DNA from: Calothrix sp. NIES-4105
Lineage (GTDB): Bacteria; Cyanobacteriota; Cyanobacteriia; Cyanobacteriales; Nostocaceae
Direction of reading: 5' to 3'
NCBI RefSeq assembly: GCF_002368415.1
Contig: NZ_AP018290.1
Coordinates: 9,601,717-9,665,716 of the forward strand
DNA: 64,000 nt
How positions within the stretch are numbered: the first letter of the stretch is position 1; the number at the start of each line of letters is the position of its first letter. The notes under the pieces were generated by a model. That model was not told the DNA's origin and searched no databases. It saw only the letters and a list, made by a program, of their open reading frames with translations. Made by a program: the position numbers and the translations under genes. Below are positions 63,664 to 64,000 of this stretch, piece by piece.

Positions 63664-63683
63664 ATAGGCGTCTCGCCTGTCCT
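63664..63683. repeat. AGGCG-CGCCT hairpin repeat
   Basis: ATAGGCGTCTCGCCTGTC-like inverted repeat in the spacer before the DUF928 gene, related to those at 29835 and 29916. Could form a weak hairpin after that gene. Confidence 0.45.
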
Positions 63684-63702
63684 ACGGCCATATCCGTTGT
63701 AA

Positions 63703-64000
63703 CTAACCTTCGCTTTGGCGCCGTAACTCCTTTGCTACAACATTAGATAACCCAACTTGCTCTAATAAACCACGAAGATACGTAGCATGAAAACGATCTG
63801 GATTACTTAAATATGCTTTAGTTATATTCGATACTGCATCATACCAAATACCTCGTTGCGCGTAAAATATTGCCTTATCTCTAAGAAGCTGTTCAGATGC
63901 CATCTTAGAAAAATCACTCACTTCGGTTGATGGAACGCGCATTATCCGACTTCGCGCGTAAATGCTTAGTGAAGGCCGCTTGACGTTACATACAAGCGAA
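63703..64000 (-). CDS. DUF928 protein, C-terminal part
   Basis: The frame is open from the right edge (reading ...LVCNVKRPSLSIYARSRIMRV) to the stop at 63703 (...RRQSEG). The ATG at 63942 is internal. LVCN, AIFYAQRGIWYDAVSNI and the closing helices are typical of the C-terminal third of cyanobacterial DUF928 proteins, exported proteins that often precede CHASE2 kinases. The N-terminal two-thirds lie outside the window. Confidence 0.72.
   Translation of the reverse strand, partial: SLVCNVKRPSLSIYARSRIMRVPSTEVSDFSKMASEQLLRDKAIFYAQRGIWYDAVSNITKAYLSNPDRFHATYLRGLLEQVGLSNVVAKELRRQSEG

Overview
The window is chromosomal DNA of a filamentous, Nostocales-type cyanobacterium. It carries ndhC-ndhK-ndhJ, a rubredoxin-ycf48-psbE-psbF-psbL-psbJ cluster, psbO, psbA, a group 3 sigma factor, ftsQ-ftsZ, gshB-grxC, hflX and cofG, all with clearly cyanobacterial sequences. 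Spacers hold CACTCAG-type short tandem repeats and several families of palindromes. The classical cyanobacterial palindrome GCGATCGC was not seen, while GGCGCC occurs about 90 times by eye count, roughly one per 0.7 kb in DNA of about 40% GC.

Layout. 0-11.7 kb is an accessory zone: a DUF4351-like protein with a partial C-terminal copy, a formylglycine-generating-enzyme-fold protein whose 3' end looks like the variable region of a diversity-generating retroelement, a truncated PIN gene, an amidase, an AraC regulator, two nuclease-fold proteins, a deaminase-like toxin with an in-frame stop beside an Imm5-like immunity gene, an AbiEii-like nucleotidyltransferase and an orphan HicB. 11.7-16.7 kb holds a Ser/Thr kinase-NACHT-membrane fusion and a hybrid histidine kinase. 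16.7-19.2 kb holds a decayed toxin-antitoxin pair, an orphan antitoxin, an exported protein split by a MITE, and a short SLH protein.

19.4-31 kb is mainly photosynthetic housekeeping: the NDH-1 C/K/J operon, rubredoxin and Ycf48 (photosystem II assembly), cytochrome b559 and PsbL/PsbJ, SigF, PsbO, plus a large acidic hypothetical protein and a lipoprotein. 31.6-38.3 kb holds a 1661-residue TPR-nSTAND-WD40 protein and a P-loop ATPase on the same strand. 38.9-48 kb holds ftsQ, ftsZ (with a polyglutamine linker), gshB-grxC, a PEP-CTERM protein, a PIN toxin-antitoxin pair and hflX. A degraded copy of part of hflX lies on the far side of that toxin pair.

48-58.5 kb is accessory again: a Uma2 relic, higBA, a phytase-like/Ca-binding-repeat pseudogene fused by a deletion to a truncated mazF, two TPR proteins, cofG and a LuxR regulator. 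58.9-60.1 kb is psbA, encoding the Glu130 form of D1. The right end has a PIN toxin locus, a frameshifted small gene, and a CHASE2 histidine kinase beside a DUF928 gene that runs off the window.

The accessory genes are mostly small conflict modules in various states of decay (premature stops, frameshifts, 5' or 3' truncations, partial duplications), with a few large NTPase and kinase signalling proteins. The strongest candidate for something unusual is the retroelement-type variable region at 3143-3250. No reverse transcriptase or template repeat was found in the window, so it would have to be diversified from elsewhere.
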